From: Catonia carolina
Taxonomy: Eukaryota > Arthropoda > Insecta > Hemiptera > Achilidae
DNA length: 64,000 nt
Direction: 5' to 3'
Assembly: GCA_035578175.1 (NCBI GenBank)
Contig: JAQMRL010000012.1
Span: forward strand, 18,517,715 to 18,581,714
In this document: positions 25,901 to 32,574 of the stretch, piece by piece
Layout of the letters: every line of letters starts with the position of its first letter
Numbering within the stretch: the first letter of the stretch is position 1
Notes under the pieces: generated by a model
What the model was told of the DNA's origin: nothing
Databases searched by the model: none
What the model saw: the letters and a program-made list of their open reading frames with translations, nothing else
Program-made: the position numbers and the translations under genes

Positions 25901-28511
25901 CAAAATTTCTGCATACATTAACATACCGTTATATTTGTGCAGTTAACCCACAAAAGGTCCCGAAACATAGTGTATGTGCTCAGAGTATAGTAAACGTTGT
26001 TGTGTTGGCTGAACAACATATAACAAAGCAGTCACACATGTGCACTAATGCTTTCCCTCCGCTGTACCGCTTGTTGAAACCAAAGGCAAACTTGTGACTC
26101 AAGTAACTATAACAGATTTATTGTAAAAACTAACACTACCAGTGGATTCTCAGTAAGTTACTGCACCGTAAAATACCACCAATCGTATAGAATACAGGGA
26201 AATGCTTCTAGAACAATGTGCTGTTGACACCCGTGTGTCATCCTGAAAGTGTTAACAAAATTTTTTGATGTTATTTTTTTATTAAAAATAATATGGTGAC
26301 CACTGTGCTTTTTTCTCACTTCTGGTTATTGAAGAATTGGTGTACTGCGTCAACAAGAAAGTTTGTTCTGATTGGTGATTCATGATTTCTGATTGTCAAT
26401 GAATTTTTAAACTACATGATTTTTATAACTACTCTAATTGTAGCAATACCATGTGCTATGTGCAGGTGTAATTTATAATCTAGTATAAATCATAAATGGT
26501 ACACAGGATCTCACTGAAAGTAATGGAGCAGCCAGAGGCAGAGGATTAGTAAGCAAAACATTTAGCGAAATTCTGTTAAATAGATTATTTTTGTTTTGTT
26601 GTTCAGGTTATGGAATGCAACCTTGGTTGAAGATTACCCAAAAGTTGATCTAGTCAAAATTGGTTCACGAGCTAGAATACATCTGGCGCCCTCTTCAATT
26701 ATACACCAAGATACAAGCGATGATATTGCTTTGGTAACAATACATTTTTTAATTTTCTTGTAAACACACAATTCATTTAACCCCTTAACCTATTTTTCAA
26801 CCGAAACTTAGTTATTTTGCTCAATTTTTTTCTCCATAATTTTGTTAATTATAACTAATTATAAGGATAAAACAAGTTTTGCATGCACATAAACATGAAA
26901 TTAATGTAAAAAAATAAAAAGCAATACTAACCTGACATGTCATTAAGCAACACATGTACCAGGTAACTGTGTTGATTACATAATTAAATTAGTTTTTCTG
27001 TTTAGTTCATACTTTTAATGAACAGTAAATAAACTTATGTAAAATTTAATCCTACCATTTTTTGTAAATTAAAATATTGTTTTTAAATTATATATTTTAC
27101 TCAAAAAGAAAAAAAATTGCCTGTACAGTCACTTGATAATTAGTTTCTTACAAAACACATCGTAACACTAAATAACTGAAACTTATTCGCCTAAATAATA
27201 TTACTGAACTAAATTCACACTACTAAACTTTTTACACTGTATTTAAATTTTTAAATTCTTTTCTGGTATGAAATATACGGAAACAAGGAGTAGAAATCCT
27301 ACATTACAATTAGGGCAGTAATAATGTGATTCTTTGGGTATCGACAGTACATACTTTACATCGTTTGTTAGCATTTGTCTTTTTCCAGTGGCAGGAATGT
27401 ATTCTGGAAATGGCTACCGTGCAATCAAAATGGATTGGTCTCAAATTAAGGCCTACCAACTGTATTTTTGGGATCTAGTGTCTTTCAACAGTGCTTTCAT
27501 TAGAGCTTCTCTAAATTCAAGAGCGGTATATTTTCCTCCGTTTTAAGTATGAAGCACATGGGCATTAAAAGTACAAATATTTAAAATGTGTCTGAAATGT
27601 TTTTTGTTCCAAACTTCTTATCTCTTTTGTTCTAATGGATAAGTACTTAGCATTTGATCCACTCGATTGTCACCTCCCATAAATTTTTTGTAATCATTTA
27701 TTACTGTTGAAATTTATGCTAATTTACATTTCTGGTTTACTTCTTTACACTCTAATTTGTGAACAGTAGTCAAGCACAAAACCTCACATTTATCTTGCCT
27801 TTCTAGCAACATCATTGTACCATCCTTCTCTTGTTCAGCAGTCATTTCATGTTTCTTTAGTTTATGTTTTACTACATCTTTAGAAACACCAGCCTGTTGC
27901 TTCTTTTTCAACTATATCGGTCTTTTGATGATATAGTGCAATTGCAAGTTCTATCTTCTAAAATTTCAGTAGAAAGTAGGATTATATAAAAATAAAAACA
28001 AGTGAATCATGCATTTCCAAAACAATTTTGGGTGAAATGCATTTTATTGTGAAAGCACATAAATGCTATGTTTAACAGTGGAACAGTTGATTATCTACCT
28101 ACTACTGATCCTAGTGACAAAAATTTGAACTCTAGAAATATCTGTGTGTGCTCAAAACATTGTAACACAAATGTGTGAATTCCTTTTCCTTATAACGTTT
28201 TGGAAACGGGCGATATTAAAGTGGTATAGCAGCTGTAACTGGTCAGTGAAAAATTAAAGATTTCTTAATAAATAAAAAAAATTATAAATTAATTTTATTT
28301 TTGTTGACAGGTTGAAACAATAGCTAAAGTTGATATTTCACAACAACGTATTGCGGAACCAGTGCCTTTATGGATAATAATCGTAGCCATAGCTGTTGGC
28401 TTAGTTGTTTTAATATTACTTACATTGCTACTTTGGAAACTTGGATTCTTCAAAAGAAAACAACTTGATCCAACACTTTCAGGGAACCTGGAAAAACATA
28501 GGGAGTATTAA
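7735..28511 (+). CDS. Integrin alpha subunit, 3' half (nine exons)
   Basis: This is the cell-surface adhesion receptor alpha chain, which pairs with a beta integrin and binds extracellular matrix. Exons are 7735-7984, 8928-9165, 12743-12897, 14993-15234, 18389-18618, 20472-20713, 24143-24237, 26607-26733 and 28311-28511. All junctions are GT/AG and the phases join without a stop, giving 592 residues. In order they show thigh domain (about 1-214), calf-1 (215 to about 370), calf-2 (about 370-530) with a furin-type RTRRRR site near 423-428, a membrane helix (about 548-568) and a 24-residue cytoplasmic tail beginning K-L-GFFKR. NxS/T glycosylation sites occur in several exons. The beta-propeller and start codon lie before the window. 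A cleaved leg with a short GFFKR tail fits the laminin-binding insect PS1 (mew) or vertebrate alpha-3/6/7 group, but PS2 types are also cleaved, so the subtype is an inference. Introns are large and filled with transposons. Confidence 0.93.
8056..8790 (+). mobile_element. Family A element, copy 2 (integrin intron)
   Basis: The left subterminal repeat ACTTTCTCTTGCC is at 8061-8073 and the right inverse GGCAAGAGAAAGT at 8752-8764. Right after it, GTGTGAGTGTTTCACAC (8766-8782) forms a hairpin. The copy is about 735 bp, shorter than copy 3 because of an internal deletion, and it contains no coding frame. Confidence 0.88.
8928..9165 (+). CDS. Integrin alpha exon 2 of window (thigh)
   Basis: The acceptor is tttcag at 8927 and the donor is TCTG|gtaagt. 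The exon joins in phase 0 to give ...YIK-ENSKDIQSPIMFRL and leaves in phase 1. The pattern 'SPI.. RLTYAL' followed by 'P.LN......' and then the cysteine pair in KDCGDNDICES is the usual integrin alpha order just before the second half of the thigh domain. A family A element lies in the intron before it. Confidence 0.93.
9582..10527 (+). mobile_element. Family A element, copy 3 (most complete)
   Basis: ACTTTCTCTTGCC (9582-9594) pairs with GGCAAGAGAAAGT (10489-10501). The hairpin GTGTGAGTGTTTCACAC is at 10503-10519, followed by CAGATTTTTT. The first 40 bases (9581-9620) are themselves an imperfect palindrome (TACTTTC...CCTATAT/ATATAGG...GAAAGTA). A GT microsatellite lies at 9715-9748. The body has repeated 'acaactttt' arms and no ORF. 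The arrangement is that of non-autonomous Helitron-type HINE/DINE elements. Confidence 0.88.
9715..9748. repeat. GT microsatellite inside family A copy 3
   Basis: About 17 GT units, with two CT interruptions. Other family A copies have only a few units here, so the expansion is private to this copy. Confidence 0.85.
10945..11640 (+). mobile_element. Family A fragment, copy 4, split
   Basis: The segment 10945-11030 matches the family block from 'acccaaaaaacatgttttta' to 'gtacaaagttgaaac'. The sequence then breaks and resumes at about 11446 (AGAAACTTGGAACTTAAGTT...TTCATCAAAATCG...). The intervening 415 bp (11031-11445) match nothing else in the window. Confidence 0.7.
11031..11445. other. Unclassified 415-bp insert in a family A fragment
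   Basis: This segment splits one family A copy at a point where other copies are continuous. It is less AT-rich than its flanks (for example ccgcctggccacttgactca). No TIR, coding frame or second copy was found. Confidence 0.45.
11993..12698 (+). mobile_element. Mariner element, internally deleted, TA-flanked
   Basis: CAGGGTCTGTCCCAAAAGTT at 11993 is inverted at 12675-12698 (AACTTTTGAGACAGACCCTG), with TA on both sides. Broken frames show a mariner N-terminal trace (EQRYAI...LCVK) and a C-terminal trace (FSKMKRTLKGHHH...ERVKEASMACL...AFQGAYKGW). The catalytic middle is gone, so it could only move with help from a relative. It lies in the intron before exon 12743. Confidence 0.87.
12743..12897 (+). 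CDS. Integrin alpha exon 3 of window (thigh end)
   Basis: The acceptor is ctgctgcag at 12742 and the donor is GAG|gtaagt. The split glycine codon (G from the previous exon plus GT) restores GDSKSVWQL. The peptide has an N-I-T glycosylation site and the typical 'N..E.AYEAQLFV..P..L.Y' strand pattern of integrin alpha thigh domains. The exon ends in phase 0. The 706-bp mariner derivative at 11993-12698 ends just 44 bp upstream of it. Confidence 0.92.
13102..14544 (+). mobile_element. Family A element, copy 5, carrying a 760-bp insert
   Basis: The 5' end ACTTTCTCTTGCCCTATATG is at 13104. Family blocks run to 13487, are interrupted, and resume at 14249 (TACAAGGTAGGGTAAGCACC). The 3' terminal hairpin is missing because a type B SINE sequence begins at about 14545. 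Confidence 0.8.
13488..14248. mobile_element. Unclassified 760-bp insertion inside family A copy 5
   Basis: TACAAGGTAG occurs on both sides (13478-13487 and 14249-14258), as expected for a target-site duplication of 9-10 bp. Inside, CAAAACAAACCGTC (about 13706) and GACGGTTTGTTTTG (about 13744) form a 14-bp stem around a 24-base loop. No ORF or TIR is visible. It could be a solo LTR or an unknown transposon. Confidence 0.6.
14545..14947 (+). mobile_element. SINE-like retroposon, family B copy 1
   Basis: It begins gttgtttagatcatcagccg...cccggTTTGAACCtctagag and runs through cttcattcaccatagcgtct, ggctgaccatgtgataaaga and cctgcctgttatgggtaaaa. The whole body matches the copy at 41856-42251, which has a clean target-site duplication. 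It cuts a family A copy and ends just before integrin exon 14993. Confidence 0.82.
14993..15234 (+). CDS. Integrin alpha exon 4 of window (thigh/calf-1)
   Basis: The acceptor is tttttacag at 14992 and the donor is AAAGG|gtattt. The exon starts in frame with GKQLSCNPLNNTLVICNIGNP, and the C...C.IGNPF motif is a strong integrin alpha signature. NNT and NST are glycosylation candidates. The peptide continues with 'LRFDPKML' and 'FEFDIFANSTS' strands and ends in phase 2. A type B SINE ends about 45 bp before the acceptor. Confidence 0.94.
15325..15880. mobile_element. piggyBac-like MITE with TTAA flanks
   Basis: TTAA-GGGAGGTCATTAG (15321-15337) and CTAATGACCTCCC-TTAA (15868-15884) are exact inverse ends of 13 bp with duplicated TTAA, the target of piggyBac-type elements. 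The 556-bp interior is AT-rich and non-coding. It lies in the intron after exon 15234. Confidence 0.85.
16709..17630 (+). mobile_element. Mariner element, internally deleted, TA-flanked
   Basis: CAGGGTCCATTATGAAAGTA (16709) is inverted at 17607-17630 (TACTTTCATAATGGACTCTG), with TA on both sides. The N-terminal half of a mariner transposase is readable from 16911 (ERSLEQRYAIRLC, GRWHEV, DEPHSGRP, TDTLNMSTFAV). After an internal deletion, the C-terminal end follows in another frame from about 17322 (PPYSPDLAPCDFYLFPRLKR...). The first two catalytic aspartates are lost. Confidence 0.9.
17640..18380. other. AT-rich intron sequence, nothing recognised
   Basis: This is integrin intron between the mariner at 16709-17630 and exon 18389. 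A short CA run (about 17916-17926) is the only repeat seen. Confidence 0.6.
18389..18618 (+). CDS. Integrin alpha exon 5 of window (calf-1/calf-2)
   Basis: The acceptor is atttaacag at 18388 and the donor is GAAG|gtaata. The single leading T completes a glycine codon. The peptide contains HTYQVFNQGPWRVSNLEIHI and then DWPF, followed by GKWLLYMDEKPTIEG. This is the conserved calf-1 to calf-2 transition ('H.Y.V.N.GP.....L.I.WP......WLLY'). The exon leaves in phase 1. The upstream intron holds a TTAA-flanked MITE (15325-15880) and a deleted mariner (16709-17630). Confidence 0.94.
19088..19982 (-). mobile_element. Mariner element, degraded
   Basis: TTTGTTCAAAAAAAAGACTG at about 19089 is imperfectly inverted at 19953-19982. 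The - strand shows traces of a transposase: PYSPDMAPEDF-like sequence at about 19400-19350, PKLKS, and QLKEIITNEFQEAYKN at 19300-19220, all with many frame breaks. A piece of the same element recurs at 21995-22138. Confidence 0.75.
20472..20713 (+). CDS. Integrin alpha exon 6 of window (calf-2 with furin site)
   Basis: The acceptor is gatag at 20471, with a weak pyrimidine tract. The donor is AATATG|gtaaga. The peptide has a cysteine (GGECF), a proline/glycine-rich loop, an N-I-T glycosylation site and then R-T-R-R-R-R-D. The last is a furin-type cleavage site, which in cleaved integrin alpha chains separates heavy and light chains that stay disulfide-linked. The exon leaves in phase 0. The palindromic-ended mariner at 20778-21727 begins 65 bp after the donor. 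Confidence 0.93.
20778..21727 (-). mobile_element. Mariner element with about 40-bp TIRs, TA-flanked
   Basis: CGAGGGTAGGCTGATAAGTA then ATGCACACATGCTTGTAGAA (20778 onward) is matched by its inverse ending at 21727, with TA on each side. Very low divergence between the ends suggests this is the youngest mariner in the window. It carries an open catalytic domain but lacks the N-terminal DNA-binding part. A CA microsatellite follows at 21735-21759. Confidence 0.93.
20893..21576 (-). CDS. Mariner transposase catalytic domain, N-terminally truncated
   Basis: The 227-residue ORF has the three acidic residues of the DD34D type. They are VTGDESWVHHYDPE, ILQHDNARPHTSRAT and PPYSPDLAPCDFYFFPLLKR. It continues to the usual C-terminus (KCVMLNGDYIEK). 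Mariner transposases are normally about 340-350 residues, so roughly the first 110, containing two helix-turn-helix motifs that bind the TIR, are missing. The deletion joins the 5' leader near 21600 directly to the catalytic half. The reading frame is otherwise unbroken. Whether any protein is made is unknown, and it could not bind its ends by itself. Confidence 0.85.
   Translation of the reverse strand: MEVWRRVLVLCQLECCEQLLKRYRDEGDDFLLNIVTGDESWVHHYDPEEKRQSAEYRHPHSPVVKKFKTQPSAKKILLTVFWDARRVYVTDYLERGATVNSAQYIQTLKHLRRRVCRVRGNLAPIILQHDNARPHTSRATGEALRNLKFQPILHPPYSPDLAPCDFYFFPLLKRDLKGNHYSSDNEVKAAIASWVRGKSEEFFSDGMKKLVKRWEKCVMLNGDYIEK
21735..21759. repeat. CA microsatellite
   Basis: An uninterrupted run of about 12 CA units begins just after the mariner at 20778-21727. 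Confidence 0.9.
21995..22138 (-). mobile_element. Mariner fragment, second copy of the 19088 element
   Basis: TTTTAGTTTTGGAAATAGAA and GGAGGGTGAGGAAGAATG, followed by CTTGTGAGCA and GGCACCATTTTT, match 19328-19450 in the same order. No ends were found. Confidence 0.7.
22150..22210. repeat. Solitary mariner-like terminal sequence
   Basis: ACAGGGTGGGTGAAAAGTTT followed by GAGAATGG resembles the left end of a mariner-type element next to a TA. No inverse partner was found downstream. Confidence 0.35.
22285..23725 (+). mobile_element. Family A element, copy 6, split by a TTAA MITE
   Basis: The 5'-truncated copy reads from AAGTTGTAGAACATTAAACA (22297) to the TTAA at 22580. It resumes at 23554 (GCCGAATTGAGGTTAGTTTT) and ends with GGCAAGAGAAAGT and a hairpin at about 23686-23715. 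It is continuous with other copies once the MITE is removed. Confidence 0.85.
22581..23549. mobile_element. piggyBac-like MITE, 969 bp, TTAA-flanked
   Basis: TTAA flanks both ends (22577-22580 and 23550-23553). Element ends are CCCTTATACACC and GCTGCAAGAGGG; the inverse of the latter begins CCCTCTTGCAGC, so the TIR is short and imperfect. A GCCACATTTGTGGC palindrome is near the left end. There is no transposase. The family A copy on either side gives an independent proof of the borders. Confidence 0.85.
24143..24237 (+). CDS. Integrin alpha exon 7 of window (calf-2)
   Basis: The acceptor has a long T tract ending ttttcag at 24142, and the donor is GCAAG|gtatga. The 95-base exon encodes NCILGTAKCFKFRCIVYNLQ and beyond, with three cysteines and then SEEATVFIKAR. 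The 'C....C..F.C.V..L....A.V.I..R' pattern is the calf-2 core of integrin alpha light chains. The exon ends in phase 2 and joins the next exon as an arginine codon. Confidence 0.92.
24600..24640. repeat. Solitary mariner-like terminal sequence
   Basis: CGAGGTGTCCTGAAAGTAAG followed by TACCATTT has the form of a mariner end, but no inverse partner was located. It is in the integrin intron after exon 24237. Confidence 0.3.
25188..26113 (-). mobile_element. TIR DNA transposon remnant, family F copy 2
   Basis: This is the reverse copy of 1971-2778. Its ends are CTTATTAGTCACGAGAATGC then CTTTTG (about 25190) and CAAAGGCAAACTTGTGACTC then AAGTAACTATA (about 26080-26113). The - strand encodes traces such as SAEQNLIRSAIKCCEVETK, STPLNKSHEWVAKYCGVSLS and SETDSEDDSDSDS. 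These are the clearest view of the lost protein: an N-terminal helix-turn-helix-like stretch and an acidic segment. Confidence 0.8.
26607..26733 (+). CDS. Integrin alpha exon 8 of window (membrane-proximal calf-2)
   Basis: The acceptor is gttgttcag at 26606 and the donor is GCTTTG|gtaaca. The joined peptide reads ...R-LWNATLVEDYP, then 'KVDLVKIGSRARI', matching the 'RLWN.TF.EDY......I.S.A.I' strand found just before the membrane in many integrin alpha chains. NAT is a glycosylation candidate. The exon ends in phase 0. Confidence 0.92.
26740..28300. other. Integrin last intron, AT-rich, no gene recognised
   Basis: Short ORFs on both strands (for example 27334-27546 + and 27714-27911 -) have no recognisable domains. 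TTAACCCC at 26779 resembles a piggyBac-type end, but no partner was found. Confidence 0.55.
28311..28511 (+). CDS. Integrin alpha last exon (membrane helix, GFFKR tail, stop)
   Basis: The acceptor is ttgttgacag at 28310. The coding part starts VETIAKVDI and runs through an E-P-V-P-L-W boundary into a 21-residue hydrophobic helix. After that comes K-L-GFFKR-K and a tail ending LSGNLEKHREY before TAA at 28509-28511. GFFKR is the membrane-proximal clasp that pairs with the beta tail and takes part in inside-out activation. The tail is 24 residues, the normal size for the family. Confidence 0.96.
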   Translation, partial: VETIAKVDISQQRIAEPVPLWIIIVAIAVGLVVLILLTLLLWKLGFFKRKQLDPTLSGNLEKHREY

Positions 28512-28718
28512 ACACTGTTTCATTCATTCATGTTATTTTGTAAATTTTTATTATTATTATATAATTTTAATAATTGATTTAAGTTTAGAACTTATACTTA
28601 ATTTTTAGTCTTCAAGACTTAATTTAGTTATTTAACTTATTTTAGTATTTCTATTTATTTTAATAGTGGTTTAAATACCTATATAAACCCTCACACTGTC
28701 AACAGGAGGGGAAACTTA
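28512..28718 (+). other. Probable start of integrin 3'UTR
   Basis: This AT-rich stretch follows the integrin stop. No AATAAA is present before the mariner element that begins at 28719. The transcript therefore either uses a variant poly(A) signal here or runs through the mariner. The true 3' end cannot be decided from sequence alone. Confidence 0.45.
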
Positions 28719-29507
28719 CGAGGTGTGATCGAAAAAATGTGTTGAACAATTTTATAATAAACAAAGTAATAGGCTTAAATCGAATTTGAATTAATCTACT
28801 TCGAAGTACTCTATTCTAATGTTGATAACATGATGGGAGCGTTTTTGGTTGGCTTATTTTGGAAGAGCCTTCAGCTGCTCTGTCTTGGCTTTCTCAATAT
28901 TGGGTTGTCCTTTCAGCACAGTTTTTGTTTTGGGAAGAGCCAGAAGTTGCTTGGTTCTAATTCAAGAAAGTAAGGCGGATGTGGACTTTCAATTACAAAC
29001 AAGAATTCATGGATCAGAAATGCAGTTTGGCACGGATTGTCAAAAGTCTGGAAACAAATTTCGCCTTAACTCATCTCATTTGCAAATTTAAAATGCTTCA
29101 CTAAGCTCTCAAATATTTAATCACCTATTAAACTGAACCAGTTTTGTCATGTTTTGCACATTTTCATCCTGTTTTGAGGTCATGGAACTCATTTTTGCTT
29201 TTAAATCGCTGATTAGATTACTTGTAAACAGTCTTCAGAGTTACCACATTATAATTTTTAAATTTCATGTGTTTCTTGGAATTTTTTGTAACTTAATGTT
29301 AACAGTTGTTCAAACTTTATGATGCGCAACAGACACGTTAAATGTAACTTCACTCTTCCGGCTCTGGAAGCCGATTGACAAGTTACAACTTATTCAAACT
29401 TGGACTATCTCAAAGAATCAGGCTATCGAACTTATTACTTAAAATGGATGTAGCGTCAGAAGTTTGTTAATAATAAAATCATTCAATGTATTTTTTATCA
29501 CACCTCG
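28719..29507 (-). mobile_element. Mariner element directly behind the integrin gene
   Basis: CGAGGTGTGATCGAAAAAAT (28719) is inverted at 29488-29507 (ATTTTTTATCACACCTCG), and the match extends inward to about 45 bp. TA flanks both ends. The inside has only heavily broken transposase sequence. It begins 207 bp after the integrin stop codon and could lie inside the 3'UTR. Confidence 0.87.
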
Positions 29508-29509
29508 TA

Positions 29510-30097
29510 TAATTCCTTTAACATTGTTTTTTCTTTATAACATTTTTTAAAAATCTAGAAAAAATTTTAGAATTTTAAAGTAGTAGTTGTAGAAATTTTA
29601 GAAACAATTTTAATAATCTAATAAAAAAATTGTGCCATTCTGTTATTTTTATTATGGCAAAACATCACAGATTATTATTTTTTTAATATTTTAGTTTTGT
29701 GATGTCAAACTGCCTTTTATATTTAATAAAATTAATTCATTGTCTCCCAATTTGTTTTTAAAAACTCTCCCCTATGCGTATTGCGATATAATATTTAAAT
29801 CATTGTTGTAGTAAACCATGGGAAACACAGGTATTAACACATACAAAGTGTTTAATTTTTTTTAGAACTTTAATATAATGGTTGTTTAGTTAAAGTGCCA
29901 AACTTTCATTAAAAAGTTCATGTCATGTTTTTATAAATTTTGCAAAATATTACATATTTTTTAAGTAAGTTTTGTTATTAATTTGAAACAAGTGTCTTAA
30001 ATGTGTGCGATGTTTTTTATGCCTTATCTACAATAATGCTTTTTTACAAAATCGTCCATATTGTATTTTTTAATCATAGGTAATATATGAAGATGTT
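29510..30097. other. AT-rich stretch, nothing recognised
   Basis: No coding region or repeat partner was seen between the mariner at 28719 and the TTAA-flanked element at 30102. Confidence 0.6.
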
Positions 30098-30160
30098 TTA
30101 ACCCTTTAAGTGTCCAATGTATTTAAAAGTTTAACCCTAAAGTCCCAGCCCATAAAGGGG

Positions 30161-30457
30161 TATACTGGTTGTCCAAGGAAGAGGTTGCTATTTTTGAATA
30201 GATTTTACTGATTGCAACAAAGCAAAAATGAGTCATAAGGGTTTTTGAAAAATTGCAGAGGTATCAACAGTATCATTTTTGATATTATTTTCTTATTCTG
30301 CCATTTTGTTTTGATTAATCATAAGCAAATGACACTCGAGGGTACTTTTTTTACGTATCTATTTATTATAACTGTAAAGTTTCCGGTCTGTAGAGTGTGC
30401 GATACATCCGGCATATTAATTCAAAAATAGCAACCTCTTAGTGGGACATCCGGTATA
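30161..30457. mobile_element. MITE with about 39-bp TIRs, nested
   Basis: TATACTGGTTGTCCAAGGAA then GAGGTTGCTATTTTTGAAT (30161-30199) is inverted at 30419-30457, identical over the inner 19 bp and diverged outside. There is no coding content. The sequence just outside (TTTAACCCTAAAGTCCCAGC, 30130) looks like another piggyBac-type end. Confidence 0.8.
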
Positions 30458-30555
30458 TAGAATATAACTGATATTTTTCAACAAAACTGGATGATTTTTG
30501 TTGAAAGTGTTCTGTTAGTTACTTTGTTACTTTTTCCTTCTTATTTTGGAGGGAG

Positions 30556-30885
30556 CTTAGTTAAGTGGTAAAACCATTGCCTTTAATAATGAGCTGTTAA
30601 ACAGTTCATTTTTGGAAATGTAGGTTTCATGGTTCAAATCGTAGTAAAGGTTTTTTGCCTTTATAAGGATTTGAATACTAGAAATTGGTTACCTGTCTAC
30701 TTTGATGATTGAGGTTCAATTAACCATACTTTCATTGGAAATGTCGGCCTGAATCTGTAGAAAACTACTTCTCATTTACACAGTAAATATAACATCCTTA
30801 TTTAATTTGGTCATGGGGTTGTGTGTATTGTTCTAAATTGAACAGTTTGTAACATACACACATTAGGGATTAATAGAATGTAATG
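30556..30885 (+). mobile_element. Family C SINE, diverged copy
   Basis: The A box is worn (TTAGTTAAGTGGTAA) but the B box GGTTCAAATCG (30633-30643) and the body blocks are clear. The blocks are GGATTTGAATACTAGAAA, GGTTCAATTAACCATACTTT, GGTCATGGGGTTG and TACACACATTAGGGATTA. Confidence 0.82.
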
Positions 30886-30929
30886 TTTTGAAATTAGTAA
30901 ATTTAATCTTTGTGTTGATTGTTATTATG

Positions 30930-31745
30930 TTGTAAATTTTGATGATGAAATTTTTTTCACTTCATCCTATTGGATCTTTCCTTCTTAAGTTGTTCAATGT
31001 TATTGTGGGGTTCGCGTCTCTTTTTTGTCATTCTCTCCCCCAAAGATCGCTCTCTGGCTGTTTTTTTTTTCTAAAAATTTTCCTATTCTGAATGTCTTCT
31101 GTGTCGATTTTTGCATCTTTAGGTCATTCAATGTTGTAAACCGTGCCGGTTTGGTTTTGAACGCCCTTTTTTCTAAGCTAGCCATTCTCTTCATTGTTTA
31201 TACTGATCCATTCTCCCAATTATTTAAACACCCTTTCTCTTTTAAATTTATTTTTATGAATAGGTATGTGACTCGAGTAGTTCTTAACGTTTGTTATGAA
31301 CTCCGTCTTGGGAAATGATATTTGTAGACCCATTTTTTCAGCTTGAGGTACTTTTCACTTGAATTGTAGCATTTTCCGGGGTATCAGTAATCAGGGCAAT
31401 GTCATCAGCAAAGGCTAAACAGTCTATATAGTACAATCTTCTCATCCACCTACCCGTATTCCCTTATTGTCTGTTTTTCTCCACTCCCTGATTACCTTCT
31501 CTAAGCTACAGTTGAAAAGCAGCAGTGACAAACCATCACATTGTCTCACTACTGTATTTATTTCAAATTTCTTGGAGAATTCCCCCTTGAATTTTACTCG
31601 TGAAAAGATGTTTGTGAGGGTATCTTTGATTATGTTGCCGGTTTTCATATCGAGATTAAATTCTTCTAAAATGTTTATGGGGTGTCGATCAATGGAGTCA
31701 TATCCCTTTTGGAAGTCTATAAAAGTAACTGTTGTTTCCTAATAA
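30930..31745 (-). pseudogene. Non-LTR retrotransposon reverse-transcriptase fragment
   Basis: Reading the - strand from 31745 gives VTFIDFQKGYDSIDRHPIN (the first catalytic aspartate block), KFEINTVVRQCDGLSLLLFN (the 'G.RQGD.LSP.LFN' block, mutated) and then a broken ADD-type motif near 31400. Lower down come fragments like 'FKYLGEW' and 'EKRAFKTKPARF'. These are domains of a retrotransposon polymerase that copies its RNA into DNA. Several stops and frameshifts make it dead. The clade is uncertain; it resembles the arthropod RTE- or R4-like group. Confidence 0.82.
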
Positions 31746-32171
31746 TTATAATAAAATTTGTTATTATATATTATATTTTTTCACATACTCTTAAAAAGTG
31801 ACATTGTGGGCGTTAAATTTTCTATTAAAATGAAGAATTTTAGCAAATGATATTAAATTAAAATTTTGTTGAATGTTCATTGTAATCAATTTTTAAACAA
31901 TATCTGGACGTTGGCACTTAGAGGGTTAACTAGATTTTTCACTAGTTATGAATTTTTAATTGTAGATAAATTTTTTTTGTTGTTAAATATTTTTTTATTC
32001 CTTGTAAGTAATGTATTGGTAAATTACAAAGAATTTAAATCAATCTTCAAATTGGTAACATAAAATTTATAGTAATTATTGATATTTTTCTATGGCAGCT
32101 ATGTAGTAACCGTAAAATTAATAAATTTGTCTTGGGAAATCGTGGGAGTTCCATTGTGCAAAATGATAATA

Positions 32172-32569
32172 CAGTCGAACATCGATATAATGGAATTGAG
32201 AATCCCAGAAAAACATTAATTATATCAATAAAGAATAAAATTTTGTAATTTTTTTACAAATTTTTTCCACGTATGAAGTTATTTTTCTTAATAGCGTTGA
32301 AGGAAAATCTGGAATGGTCAGCCTAGGACTGTACAAGATTACACGTCATACACATTATCCTTGTCTCATCTGGTCATGGGGTTTCAAAGTTTTATAGTTA
32401 TAAAAAAAAAATAGTAAAAATGACTGTTATTATGTGCAGTATCTCCTGTTTGATTAATCGAGGTATGGATTCGTTAATTAGACATAAATTTACAGGTAGT
32501 TTTATTAAACTGTCACATTGTAATAAAAAGTTTGGTAAAATTGAAGGTTGTTGAATTGATATTCGACTG
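32172..32569. mobile_element. Pogo/Tigger-like MITE, 398 bp
   Basis: TA-CAGTCGAACATCGATATAA (32170 onward) is inverted at 32552-32571 (TTGATATTCGACTG-TA). The CAG...CTG ends with TA duplication and the 'CAGTCGAA.ATCgATa.AA' sequence are typical of pogo-group ends. A family C SINE fragment (about 32310-32385) lies inside. Confidence 0.78.
32310..32385 (+). mobile_element. Family C SINE fragment
   Basis: GTACAAGATTACACGTCATA and CTCATCTGGTCATGGGGTTT match the middle of the copy at 57990-58190. Confidence 0.6.
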
Positions 32570-32574
32570 TATTA

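Larger units (their letters stand above)
30102..31925. mobile_element. piggyBac-like non-autonomous element with nested insertions
   Basis: TTAA-CCCTTTAAGTGTCCAATG (30098 onward) and its inverse CGTTGGCACTTAGAGGG-TTAA (ending 31929) form about 20 bp of TIR with duplicated TTAA. Within it are a second MITE (30161-30457), a family C SINE (30556-30885) and a reverse-transcriptase fragment (30930-31745). All three are probably later insertions. Confidence 0.82.

Noticed and set aside
26200..26270. TGACACCCGTGTGTCA palindrome followed by AGTGTTAA, as a piggyBac-type end
   Set aside because: No inverse partner with TTAA could be found on either side.
28849..29091. An 80-codon ORF behind the integrin gene
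   Set aside because: It lies inside a mariner element on the antisense strand of broken transposase.
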